A DNA stretch of 64,000 nucleotides from Deltaproteobacteria bacterium (GTDB lineage Bacteria; UBA10199; JACPAL01; GCA-016699445): assembly GCA_016699445.1 (NCBI GenBank), contig CP064976.1:1674001-1738000 (forward strand), written 5' to 3'. The translations under genes were made by a program, and so were the position numbers. Every line of letters begins with the position of its first letter. Position 1 is the first letter of the stretch. Below are positions 54,222 through 62,747 of the stretch, in pieces. The notes below the pieces were generated by a model, which was not told where the DNA came from, did no database searches, and saw only the letters and a list, made by a program, of their open reading frames with translations.

Positions 54222-54412
54222 CGGTGGGGTACTTGATGTTTCTGGTGGCGGGTTTCATCGCCGTGTCCGTGGTGTTGGTCAAACAGTCCTACATCGGCGA
54301 CGTCGTGACGGGATATCTTGTGGCCTGGATTTCGTATGTGTGGGAATTTTGAGAGAAGCCATCATCAGTTTCTGAGATGGGTTTGGCTTCATCGAAAGAA
54401 GAGAGCTTTTAG
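54222..54412 (+). pseudogene. Decayed PAP2 fragment
   Basis: Matches the last 60-70 codons of the PAP2 gene at 51780-52448 (LMFLVAGFIAVSVVLVKQ, YIGDVVTGYLVAWIS, YVWEF), then loses frame but remains alignable to the end. The catalytic KQHYIAD reads KQSYIGD, so the His is lost. No start or N-terminal part exists. It fills the only long gene-free gap (53997-54440); the remainder of that gap (54045-54221) shows nothing I can name. Confidence 0.75.
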
Positions 54413-54417
54413 GCTTC

Positions 54418-54441
54418 AATCCCCCCTTAGCAAAGGGGATT
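54418..54441 (-). repeat. REP-like hairpin at the aldolase 3' end
   Basis: AATCCCC and GGGGATT pair around a loop, with an inner CCCCTT-AGCA-AAGGGG stem. The element touches the stop codon of the lacD-like gene. 'CCCCTTTGCTAAGGGG' palindromes are common dispersed repeats and may terminate transcription here. Confidence 0.6.
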
Positions 54442-55426
54442 TACTTCCAAGCCTTTGCGCCCGCTTCGAGGACTTTGTTCAATTCTTTGATGTTTTGAAC
54501 ACCGCGATCTGAGAGCCAATCTTCCAAAGCTTTGGTGCCGGATTTAGCGTAGACGGGAATCGCGTCTTTCCAAGTGGCTCGTCCACACAGGACTCCGTTG
54601 TAGGACACTCCCGATTCCGTCGCGAGTTCCAAGCTCTCGCGGAATTCGTCTTCCGAGACTCCGGCGGACAGATAGATGAACGGTAATGTCGTCGCTGCGG
54701 CTGTCGCACGGTAAAGTTCTTTGGCCTTTTCTTTCGAGTAGGCTTCTTGTCCCTTGAAGGATTTCGTGCCGCTGACGAACTTCATGTTTACGGGAATTTC
54801 TACTTTGAGAACGTCGACTTTGTATTGAGGTTTGGAAAACTCTTCCATGCTCTTTTTACGATCTCGGGTTTTTGTTGGGCAAATTCCACACTCTTCTCAT
54901 CCATATTTCCAACAGGGTAACCGACGAATTCCAAAAAGTAAGGGATGTCATAAGCGGCGCATTCAGCTCCGATGCGTTCCACCCAGGCGTGCTTGATGGT
55001 GTTCACTTTCGCATCTTCAAAAGGGGAATAATAAAGAAGGATTTTGATCGCATTGGCGCCTTGCTCGATCGACTGACGGACAGTCCATGTGGGGAGTAAT
55101 AAAGGAATGCGACCGGGGCCTGATTGGTCGTAGCCTGTTGATTCGTAAGCGAGAAGGAGGCCGGCGTTACCGCGGGTTTTGGCGGCTTCGAGACCGAATT
55201 CGGGGTCGAGGAGAATGGCTGTCGCATGAGGGGTCAGGACTTTTGTCACGGCGGTTTTAAACTCGGCCATCATGTCATAGGTAATAGCAGAAGGATCGAC
55301 ACCTTTAGCTGCGGCAATCGACTTTTTAAGTGAACCACGTTGGTCCATGGCAGCGGCTGCGATAATGCCTTTAGCATTGGAAAGTTTTTTGAGATGAGCC
55401 AATTTCTTTTCAGATCGTTGTGTCAT
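54441..55426 (-). CDS. lacD: LacD-like class I tagatose/fructose-bisphosphate aldolase, frameshifted
   Basis: Residues 1-190 (MTQRSEKKLAHLKKL, AMDQRGSLKKS, LLDPEFGLEAA, LLLAYESTGYD, FLEFVGYPV) are read from 55426. One A missing in the run at 54853-54857 moves the remainder to the next frame (MEEFSKPQYKVDVLKVEIPVNMKFV, LPFIYLSAGVS, GVLCGRATW) to 54441. Corrected length about 328, normal for LacD; Schiff-base Lys lies in VDVLKVEIPV. Splits tagatose- or fructose-1,6-bisphosphate; in bacteria without another class I enzyme it serves glycolysis. Confidence 0.88.
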
Positions 55427-55508
55427 AAAATATTCTCCCCTTTATTTGAGCGGGTTTAGCTAGGATAAACCTTTACTCCAGGGCAAGTTGTTTTCTAGGT
55501 TCTCAGAG

Positions 55509-57059
55509 ATGATTCAAACAATTGAAATAGCGCTTGTACCACAAGAGGCTAATGACCGTAGCTGTCAGCTTCGTAAGATTTTGGAAGTGATGGGTGTTGA
55601 GCGTATTGACGATTTTCGTATTGTGAAACGATCGATCGATGCGCGGCAAAAACCAATTGTCATGCGGATGAAAGTGGAAGTGGCGATTGGCGAAGAATCT
55701 CCTTCCAGTTGGAATGAACTTCCAATACCTCAATACGCACCGATTTCTTCAAAGAAAAAAGTGATCATCGTCGGTGCTGGTCCCTCAGGGATGTTTGCGG
55801 CGTTGAAGCTGATTGAAGGAGGTATACGTCCCATCCTCCTCGAGCGTGGCAAAGACGTGCGCGCGCGTCGTCGTGATCTTAAGGCCATTCAAGAAGGGAC
55901 GGTTAATCCCGACAGTAATTATTGTTTTGGGGAAGGTGGGGCTGGGACGTATTCCGATGGGAAGTTATACACGCGCTCAAGTAAACGAGGCGATATTAGC
56001 GCTATCCTCAAAACATTTGTCGCTCATGGAGCGTCTCCCGATATTCTCATCGATGCTCACCCTCATATTGGCTCGAACAAATTGCCCGAAGTCGTGACGG
56101 CGATGCGTGAAAGTATTCTGAAAGCCGGGGGAGAGGTTTATTTTGAGCATCGTGTGACCGATTTTATTTTGAAAGATGGAGAGATGAAAGGTGTCATCGC
56201 TCAAGGAAAAGAGTTTTTGGGCGATGCGGTGATTTTAGCTACAGGACATTCAGCGCGAGATATTTTTGAGCTGCTTCAAAAGAAAGAAATTTTGATTGAA
56301 GCCAAACCTTTTGCTGTGGGCGTGCGTATTGAGCATCCACAACCTCTGATTGACCGTATTCAATACCGTCAAAAGACAGACACACGAGATCCTTATTTAC
56401 CAGCGGCAAGCTACAGTCTTGTAACAAATATTCAAAACCGAGGTGTGTTTTCTTTTTGTATGTGCCCTGGCGGATTTATTGTACCTTCAGCAACCGCACC
56501 GGATGAAGTTGTGGTGAATGGTATGAGTTTGTCACGGCGTGATTCACCATTTGCGAATTCTGGAATGGTGGTATCGGTAGAGTTGGAAGATTTGCAGGTG
56601 AAAAAGTTTGGTGTGCTGGCGGGGATGATGTTCCAAAAAGAGATGGAAGTGGTTGCGGCTGAAGAAGGACAGGGAAAGCAAAAAGCTCCCGCACAAAGAT
56701 TGATGGATTTTTTAAAAAACAAAAATTCAACGACACTTCCCTCATCGAGTTATCATCCTGGTTTAACCACAGCGGCTCTTCATGAATGTCTTCCTCCGAT
56801 GATTTCCAAACGACTTCAGGAGGGTTTAAAACATTTTGGAAAAACCATGAAGGGTTATCTGAGTGAAGAGTCGGTCTTGATTGGTGTTGAGACACGGACA
56901 AGCTCTCCAGTGCGCATTCCACGTGATCTAACGACTTTACAACATAAGACTATCAAAGGTTTGTACCCATCTGGCGAAGGTGCAGGATATGCCGGGGGGA
57001 TTGTCTCGGCCGCCATGGATGGTGTTCGTGTGGCTGAGAAAATTATCGCAAGACTTTAG
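55509..57059 (+). CDS. FAD-dependent dehydrogenase, COG2509 type
   Basis: 516 residues from the ATG at 55509; a TTG seven codons upstream is less likely. About 70 N-terminal residues precede the dinucleotide-binding VIIVGAGPSGMFAALKL. Family blocks NYCFGEGGAGTYSDGKLYTR, FAVGVRIEHPQ, CPGGFIVPSAT, and SGEGAGYAGGIVSAAMDG are present. These proteins are widespread and uncharacterised; the N-terminal domain resembles a RNA-binding-like alpha/beta fold. Overlaps the convergent aminotransferase by 4 nt. Confidence 0.87.
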   Translation: MIQTIEIALVPQEANDRSCQLRKILEVMGVERIDDFRIVKRSIDARQKPIVMRMKVEVAIGEESPSSWNELPIPQYAPISSKKKVIIVGAGPSGMFAALKLIEGGIRPILLERGKDVRARRRDLKAIQEGTVNPDSNYCFGEGGAGTYSDGKLYTRSSKRGDISAILKTFVAHGASPDILIDAHPHIGSNKLPEVVTAMRESILKAGGEVYFEHRVTDFILKDGEMKGVIAQGKEFLGDAVILATGHSARDIFELLQKKEILIEAKPFAVGVRIEHPQPLIDRIQYRQKTDTRDPYLPAASYSLVTNIQNRGVFSFCMCPGGFIVPSATAPDEVVVNGMSLSRRDSPFANSGMVVSVELEDLQVKKFGVLAGMMFQKEMEVVAAEEGQGKQKAPAQRLMDFLKNKNSTTLPSSSYHPGLTTAALHECLPPMISKRLQEGLKHFGKTMKGYLSEESVLIGVETRTSSPVRIPRDLTTLQHKTIKGLYPSGEGAGYAGGIVSAAMDGVRVAEKIIARL

Positions 57060-58252
57060 CTTAAAGCTTTCAGTGCCTTCTCAATCCGTTCCAACCCTTT
57101 TTGAATTTTTTCCATCGATGTCGCATACGAAAGACGGATGAAGCCTTCAGCACCAAAGCCACTGCCAGCTACGACAGCGACAAGAGCTTTATCTAAAAGA
57201 TAGTTGGAAAGATCGTCTGAGTTGTTGACTTCAGTTCCTCCAAATTTTTTACCGAAATACGAAGAGATATTGGGGAAGACGTAGAATGCACCTTGAGGTT
57301 TAAAGCAAGTGACCCCGGGAATTTTGTTAAAAGCCTCCACAATAAAATCACGACGCTTTTTAAATTCTCCAACCCATGTGTTCAGAAAATCTTGTGGACC
57401 ATTTAAGGCTTCCACGCAGGCCCATTGAGTGGCTGAATTGATATTGGTAGTGACTTGTCCCTGAATCTTCGTCATCGCTTGAATGATGTCTTTAGGTCCT
57501 GCAGCATAGCCCATACGCCAACCTGTCATGGAATAAACCTTCGACGCGCCATTGACAGTAATGGTGAGTTTTTTAATTTCATCATTGAGTGAAGCAATGC
57601 TGGTAAATTGATAGCCGTCGTAGACAATCTTTTCATAAATCTCATCGGAAATGCAGAGAATCTGATGTTTGACCAAAACTTTGGCAATCGCTTCCAAGGC
57701 AGCACGGGGATATGCGCCACCTGTAGGATTAGACGGAGAATTCAGCACCAGAGCTTTTGTTTTAGGGGTAATAGCTTTTTCTAAAACTTCTGGGTTTAGG
57801 CAGAATCCATCTTTTTCATAAGTGGGGACAATCACTGGAGTCGCATCATTGAGCAATACTTGATCAGGATAACTCACCCAATAAGGTGAGGGGATGATGA
57901 CTTCATCGCCGGCTTCAAACATCGCTTGAGCAATATTGTAGAGAGCATGTTTTCCACCTGATGATACCAAAATTTCATCTTGAGTGTAGGTGAGATTGTT
58001 GTCGCGTTTGAGTTTGGCAATGATGGCATTTTTAAGCTCAGGAATCCCACCCACAGGAGTGTATTTTGTCTTGCCAGCCTTAAGGGCTTTAATTGCACCT
58101 TCCTTAATATGATCGGGTGTATCGAAGTCAGGTTCACCTGCACCAAAACTGACAACGTCGATACCATCAGCAATCATTTTCTTCGCTTTGCTATCGATAG
58201 CGAGAGTAGGACTGGGTTTGATTTTTTGAACACGTTGAGCAAATTTATACAT
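57056..58252 (-). CDS. Aspartate aminotransferase (class I, AspB/AAT type)
   Basis: 398 residues. PLP fold-type I: FGAGEPDFDTPDHIK, KYTPVGGIPELK, NSPSNPTGG, SDEIYEK and Schiff-base Lys in NGASKVYSMTGWRMGY, plus the substrate Arg region FIRLSYA. Wording matches prokaryotic 1-beta aspartate aminotransferases that may also take prephenate. AAGGTGA precedes the ATG. Upstream on the same strand are coaD and rsmD. Confidence 0.9.
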   Translation of the reverse strand: MYKFAQRVQKIKPSPTLAIDSKAKKMIADGIDVVSFGAGEPDFDTPDHIKEGAIKALKAGKTKYTPVGGIPELKNAIIAKLKRDNNLTYTQDEILVSSGGKHALYNIAQAMFEAGDEVIIPSPYWVSYPDQVLLNDATPVIVPTYEKDGFCLNPEVLEKAITPKTKALVLNSPSNPTGGAYPRAALEAIAKVLVKHQILCISDEIYEKIVYDGYQFTSIASLNDEIKKLTITVNGASKVYSMTGWRMGYAAGPKDIIQAMTKIQGQVTTNINSATQWACVEALNGPQDFLNTWVGEFKKRRDFIVEAFNKIPGVTCFKPQGAFYVFPNISSYFGKKFGGTEVNNSDDLSNYLLDKALVAVVAGSGFGAEGFIRLSYATSMEKIQKGLERIEKALKALS

Positions 58253-58272
58253 ACATCACCTTGAATACCTTT

Positions 58273-58770
58273 TTATTTTTTAAATTTCTGATGAACAATT
58301 TTTTCGACTAGTGGTGGAACTAAATTTTTTCCAGATCCACCCAGAGATAATATTTCTTTTACCAAGCTCGAGCTTAAATGAGACAGGCCTGAGTCTGTCA
58401 TCATAAAGACTGTTTCAATTTCGGGAGCGAGTTGTTTATTGGCCAAAGCCATTTGAAATTCATACTCATAATCCTGAACTGTACGTAGCCCCCTTAAGAT
58501 TGCCGTCGCTTTTTTTTCACGTGCGTAATGAACCAATAATTTATTTTCAAAAAAATCGAGTCGGACATTGCGATGTTTTTTGAGTAAAACTTTCAATGTG
58601 TCCAAGCGTTCTTGAATAGTCAAAAGAGGTTTTTTAGAAGAATTGACCGCAATAGCCACAACCACTTCATCAAAAAGCTTGGCGCCTCGTTCGATAATAT
58701 TGAGGTGCCCATCGGTTGGAGGATCAAAAGATCCTGGATATACCGCAATCTTTTTTGTTTTTTTGGCCAT
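58273..58770 (-). CDS. coaD: Phosphopantetheine adenylyltransferase
   Basis: 165 residues. Nucleotidyltransferase motif YPGSFDPPTDGHLNII (GH at 21-22), RGLRTVQDYEYEFQMALANK, and C-terminal LSSSLVKEI. Makes dephospho-CoA. With coaB and coaC this is the third CoA gene in the window. Order rsmD-coaD is conserved in many bacteria. Confidence 0.95.
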   Translation of the reverse strand: MAKKTKKIAVYPGSFDPPTDGHLNIIERGAKLFDEVVVAIAVNSSKKPLLTIQERLDTLKVLLKKHRNVRLDFFENKLLVHYAREKKATAILRGLRTVQDYEYEFQMALANKQLAPEIETVFMMTDSGLSHLSSSLVKEILSLGGSGKNLVPPLVEKIVHQKFKK

Positions 58771-58817
58771 GAGTGAAGCCTGCTTAGGATGCGCCTTTGC
58801 TTTCGGGCAAGGTTTTT

Positions 58818-59360
58818 TTAAATTTTCAAAATACTAATCACTGTCTGTCCGTATTTTCGTTCATCAACTTTTATCAGCCCTTCAATATCGCAAATCACTT
58901 CGCGAGGTGAATGCTCGACGATGATCAAGCCATTTTCTTTAAGAGGTTTTTCGCGAGCTATTTTTTTCAAACTCGGGACGACCAAATTTTGATCGTAAGG
59001 AGGGTCGACAAAAATCAAATCAAAAGGTCCAAAATTTTTAAATACATCATCAATTTTGTCTGGGATTTTTCTTTTGAGAACTACAGATTGATTTTGAAAA
59101 CGACAGAGTTCGATGTTTTTGTGTACAATATCCAAAGATTCTTTCCCATCATCAACGAAAACACATTGCTGAGCTCCGCGGGAAATGGCTTCAAGCCCTA
59201 CTGACCCTGTGCCGGCAAAAAGATCGAGTACTTTCAAATCAGTGACATCATAGAGAATATTATAAACAGCTTGTTTGACCTTATCTAAGGCGGGTCTGAT
59301 TTTATTTGTCTTAGGCCCAAAGAGAGTCCTGCCTTTGGCGCTGCCACTGATGATTCTCAT
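58818..59360 (-). CDS. rsmD: 16S rRNA (guanine966-N2)-methyltransferase
   Basis: 180 residues from the ATG at 59360 (MRIISGSAKGRTL, the family start); a GTG two codons upstream also exists. SAM motif LDLFAGTGSVGLEAISRGA and catalytic DPPY (FVDPPYDQ). Methylates G966 of 16S rRNA. Upstream of coaD, 47 nt apart. Confidence 0.94.
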   Translation of the reverse strand: MRIISGSAKGRTLFGPKTNKIRPALDKVKQAVYNILYDVTDLKVLDLFAGTGSVGLEAISRGAQQCVFVDDGKESLDIVHKNIELCRFQNQSVVLKRKIPDKIDDVFKNFGPFDLIFVDPPYDQNLVVPSLKKIAREKPLKENGLIIVEHSPREVICDIEGLIKVDERKYGQTVISILKI

Positions 59361-59439
59361 GAACACGCCATAGGATTAATCCATTGACGGAAGCAACATG
59401 TTCATCTTACCTCGCGTGAACATTCTTAAAGGAGCTTCT

Positions 59440-60291
59440 ATGAAAAAAATTATTTTAACTTTAGTGGCATCGTTAGTTTTTTCCGTCACGGCTCATGCAA
59501 ATGATTATCTCTATAAAAGCCCTAACAAGATTGATTACGTCAAACTCAGCGACGCTTCCAAAGATGAAAAAGGCGAAAAGGAAGGTGGTTTGAAGCATCC
59601 AGCCACATTTACTCCAGAGCAAATGAGAGCCATTCTCAAATCTCTTCATTTTAATAAAAAAGTCATTCTCTCCAAAAAGATTTCAGATGGAGATCTTTTT
59701 AGAGAAGGTCATGTAGAATTCTTGCTTCCCTATCTGATTGAAGGTTTTCAAAAAGCCAAAGATGATCAGGTTGTCGTGCTTTCTTTTTTCACTAAGGATG
59801 CCACACTTGTGATTCAAGATGATCGTCTCACCATCATCCGTGCTTTTGTAAAAGAGGATGGTCTTCATTTTAAATTTAATAAGCTGTACGCCAAGATGTT
59901 GGGTGATCGAACAACGATGGGCGCTCAAAGAGCCGCTCAAGAGGCCAAAAGTTTGGGAGTCTCTTTAGAAATACAGCCAGGACAAAATCGTATTGCTTGG
60001 GAACCAGAAGAATTAGTTTTTGATTTGAATCATTTTACGGCTTCCGGTGAGCAAAAAACAGAACCTGTCGAAGCTAAAGGAAAAGATAAGAAGTCTTCAA
60101 AAGCAGCTGCTAAAGAAGCTGAAGCTCAAGAAACTGTGAAGAAAGAAGAAAAGAAAGTTGAAGCGGCAAAAATTGAAAGTTCAAAATCTATCAAAGACCG
60201 CCTCAAAGAACTTGAGCAGCTTAAAAAAGACGAGCTGATCACAGATAAAGAATATCAAGAGAAGCGAAAAGATCTTTTGAAGCAGTTATAA
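59440..60291 (+). CDS. Exported hypothetical protein with C-terminal SHOCT-like motif
   Basis: 283 residues from the ATG at 59440, which has AAAGGAG at good distance (14 upstream codons excluded). Signal peptide (KKIILTLVASLVFSVTAHA). Mature part: a globular domain to about residue 205 rich in beta strands (KVILSKKI, VVLSFF, TLVIQDDRLTIIRAF), a Lys/Glu/Ala-rich helical linker (about 215-250) and a C-terminal SIKDRLKELEQLKKDELITDKEY-type SHOCT helix pair (shown to position 275). Such proteins are often membrane- or oligomer-associated. Function unknown. Ends 6 nt inside the convergent M24 peptidase gene. Confidence 0.72.
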   Translation: MKKIILTLVASLVFSVTAHANDYLYKSPNKIDYVKLSDASKDEKGEKEGGLKHPATFTPEQMRAILKSLHFNKKVILSKKISDGDLFREGHVEFLLPYLIEGFQKAKDDQVVVLSFFTKDATLVIQDDRLTIIRAFVKEDGLHFKFNKLYAKMLGDRTTMGAQRAAQEAKSLGVSLEIQPGQNRIAWEPEELVFDLNHFTASGEQKTEPVEAKGKDKKSSKAAAKEAEAQETVKKEEKKVEAAKIESSKSIKDRLKELEQLKKDELITDKEYQEKRKDLLKQL

Positions 60292-61413
60292 GATAAACTG
60301 TTTTGGGATTTTTACCAGATTTTCGCAGCCTGTCTGAGTCACATACACGTCGTCCTCGATACGTACTCCACCCAATTCCTCATAATAAAGTCCTGGCTCG
60401 ACAGTGACGACCATGCCTTTTTCTAAAATGTTAGAAAGTCGTGAGACTCGTGGAGCTTCATGAATGTCTAAGCCCAATCCATGACCTGTGGAATGGATAA
60501 AGCCTTGAGGTTTTCCGTTTTTTGTAAACGTCTTGTACCCGTGTTGCTCCAAGACATCTGAGACTTTTTTGTGTACTACTGCCGCATCCACTCCGTGCCG
60601 AACGGATTTGACACCCACCGCTTGAGAGTCACGTACCGCTTCAAACATCTTCATGACAGCGTCTGAGGCATGTCCTTTTAAGATCGTGCGTGAAACATCG
60701 CCATAGTATCCTGTGCGAATTGATTTTGGAAAAACGTCGAGGACAATGGTTTGATGCGCGTAGAGTGGGCCTGTACCGCGACAATGAGGATCCGCTGCTT
60801 GTTTGCCACAAGCGACAATGGTGTGCTGGCCCAAGGCTCCATTCTCCAGCATTTTGATTTCAATGATGCGGCGGAGAGTTTCGCTTGTGAGTACTTTGTT
60901 TTGATAAACTATTTTTCCAGCTTTAATCTTGGATGTTTTGACTATGCGTATCGCTTCTAAAATGCCGGCTTCTGTAGCACGAATGGCTTCGATGATATTT
61001 TTTTTCTCTTCGAGAGTTTTGTATTGTCGCTCCGGATAAAAAGGGTCTGTCTGCACCGTTACTTTAAATCCAAAAGCTTTTAAATTTTCTGCAGAAGCTA
61101 AAGGAAAGTAAGAGGGGACGATGAGATGTTTGATTCCTTTTTCTTTCAAAATAAAAGCTGTGATATCGCCCGATTTTCTTTTAACGCCTTTTCTTTTTAG
61201 TTTTTCATCATAGGCTGAATACGAGAGTACATAATCAACATCGGCTTCCTTCTGAGCGCGTCCTACTTCGAGATCGGAAGCTATCATATACTTCTTTCCA
61301 CGTGTTTCGAAAAAAACAATCGGATCCGGGACGTGAAAGCGTGTGGCCCAAAATAAATCAGCACAATTTTCTGAGGAGGCAATGATCAATCGAGCAGTAT
61401 TTTGTTTTTTCAT
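60286..61413 (-). CDS. M24-family Xaa-Pro aminopeptidase-like protein
   Basis: 375 residues. Creatinase-type N-domain (about 1-140) and pita-bread C-domain. Metal-ligand motifs: VLDVFPK and GYYGDVSRT (two Asp), HSTGHGLGLDIHE (His), VTVEPGLYYEELGGVRIED (Glu, Glu). The first ligand motif has D-V-F-P where DxG is usual. Cytosolic proline-peptide hydrolase is the likely role. Confidence 0.88.
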   Translation of the reverse strand: MKKQNTARLIIASSENCADLFWATRFHVPDPIVFFETRGKKYMIASDLEVGRAQKEADVDYVLSYSAYDEKLKRKGVKRKSGDITAFILKEKGIKHLIVPSYFPLASAENLKAFGFKVTVQTDPFYPERQYKTLEEKKNIIEAIRATEAGILEAIRIVKTSKIKAGKIVYQNKVLTSETLRRIIEIKMLENGALGQHTIVACGKQAADPHCRGTGPLYAHQTIVLDVFPKSIRTGYYGDVSRTILKGHASDAVMKMFEAVRDSQAVGVKSVRHGVDAAVVHKKVSDVLEQHGYKTFTKNGKPQGFIHSTGHGLGLDIHEAPRVSRLSNILEKGMVVTVEPGLYYEELGGVRIEDDVYVTQTGCENLVKIPKQFIL

Positions 61414-61510
61414 AAAAATATTAAAGCAAATGAAGTGCGGCCTGTCAAAGCATTTATGCTATATAAAATAATGAATAATATTAGTAAATTATGATGTTTA
61501 TATAAAAATA

Positions 61511-61524
61511 TTGCAAAAATGCAA
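61511..61524. promoter_or_regulatory. TTGCA-N4-TGCAA dyad before the RES-Xre operon
   Basis: 5-bp inverted repeat 20 nt upstream of the antitoxin start in a very AT-rich stretch; a TATGAT sequence at 61533-61538 lies only 6 nt before the ATG, so if it is a -10 box the mRNA would be leaderless. Candidate autoregulatory site. Confidence 0.35.
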
Positions 61525-61544
61525 AAGATAGTTATGATGAAAAT

Positions 61545-61988
61545 ATGTGCGCTGTATCGACCCTAGCGAATGCGTCTTCTGAAGACATTTCCGAGCTGCC
61601 TTTATTGGATATGAATGATCGGACGACTCAGGTTTTGGGGAAAGTCTTTTGGAATCTGATGAATCACTGGAATATTCATTCTAAAGATCAGGCGTTGCTT
61701 TTGGGTGTGAAATATCATGCGACGAAGCTGAAGGAGTGGGAGAAAAAAAATATTATTCCTCAAGATCCGGATAAGTTTCGACGTGTAGGAAATCTCGCCG
61801 GTATTCATAAAAATTTGCGCATTTTGTTTCCATACAATCGCCGTGCTGTTTATGATTTTATGACGACACCTCAAGAAATGCTGTTTGGCGGGAAGAGCCC
61901 GCTGCAAATTATTCAAGAGGGTGGCGAAATTAATTCATATGCGACAATTGCCGCCATTCGCAGACGATTAGACCAATTAAGAACGTAG
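61545..61988 (+). CDS. Xre/MbcA/ParS-type antitoxin
   Basis: 147 residues. N-terminal Xre-like HTH (QVLGKVFWNLMNHWNIHSKDQALLLGV, partial) and a C-terminal toxin-binding MbcA/ParS domain (RRVGNLAGIHKNLRILFP, FMTTPQEMLFGGKSPLQIIQEGG, IAAIRRRLDQL), where helices cap the RES active site. Five nt before the toxin gene. Confidence 0.88.
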   Translation: MCAVSTLANASSEDISELPLLDMNDRTTQVLGKVFWNLMNHWNIHSKDQALLLGVKYHATKLKEWEKKNIIPQDPDKFRRVGNLAGIHKNLRILFPYNRRAVYDFMTTPQEMLFGGKSPLQIIQEGGEINSYATIAAIRRRLDQLRT

Positions 61989-61993
61989 GGGTT

Positions 61994-62713
61994 ATGCAAT
62001 TTAATCCCATTTCTTACCGCAAAAAAGTTTATCGCAATATTTTCACCTGCTCGCCTTCTCAATATTTATTAGACGATATCTGTGATGCTGAAGATTTTGA
62101 TTTAGTAGATCAATTAATTCAGATGACATCCGAAATAGACCATCACCAATCCCAACCGCACCGACCGTTTCAATATGGAATTATCGAGTCTGACGAAGTG
62201 TTATCTGTTTTTAAAAAAGAAAAATGGGGTATTGGTCGTTTTGGGGATGGGTTAACTTACGGTGTTTGGTATGCGGCTGAAGATGAAATGACGAGTGTGT
62301 ATGAGGCGGCGTGGACCGCTTATCGATTAGCGAGAGATAATGTTTTGTTAAATGGAGAAGTGTATACCAGTGATCGATCGATGTTTGAAGCCAAAGTCTC
62401 AAGCAAGAAAGCGATTGATCTTACTAAAGAAAAAGAGATTCAAACGTCTTTGATCGATAATGATTATGCATTTTGTCAAAAGATAGGACGGCAAGTGCAT
62501 CAAGAAAGCTTTGATCTGCTACGCACTCCATCAGCTCGTCGAAAAGAAGGGGTATGTGTTCCGATTTTTTCCCAACTATGCATAGGGAAAATTTCTTATA
62601 AGTACGGCCTGAGTTTTCATATTTTACCCAGTGGCCAGATCCATGTGAGCTCTGGAAATCAAGAGATGAACTTCACTCAATCAGCCGATCAGCTTCATGT
62701 GAACTTGGTTTGA
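61994..62713 (+). CDS. RES-domain toxin (NAD+-degrading)
   Basis: 239 residues. RES motif region GRFGDGLTYGVWYAAEDEMTSVYEAAW (in parts: Arg of GRFGDG, Tyr of YGVWY, Glu of SVYE) matches the Arg-Tyr-Glu set of the family. RES toxins such as MbcT and Res deplete NAD+ and stop growth. Forms a type II toxin-antitoxin pair with the gene just upstream. Slightly longer than typical RES proteins (about 150-230). Confidence 0.87.
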   Translation: MQFNPISYRKKVYRNIFTCSPSQYLLDDICDAEDFDLVDQLIQMTSEIDHHQSQPHRPFQYGIIESDEVLSVFKKEKWGIGRFGDGLTYGVWYAAEDEMTSVYEAAWTAYRLARDNVLLNGEVYTSDRSMFEAKVSSKKAIDLTKEKEIQTSLIDNDYAFCQKIGRQVHQESFDLLRTPSARRKEGVCVPIFSQLCIGKISYKYGLSFHILPSGQIHVSSGNQEMNFTQSADQLHVNLV

Positions 62714-62747
62714 CAGCCATACCCCTCTCCATTAGGCCCTCCCGCCT

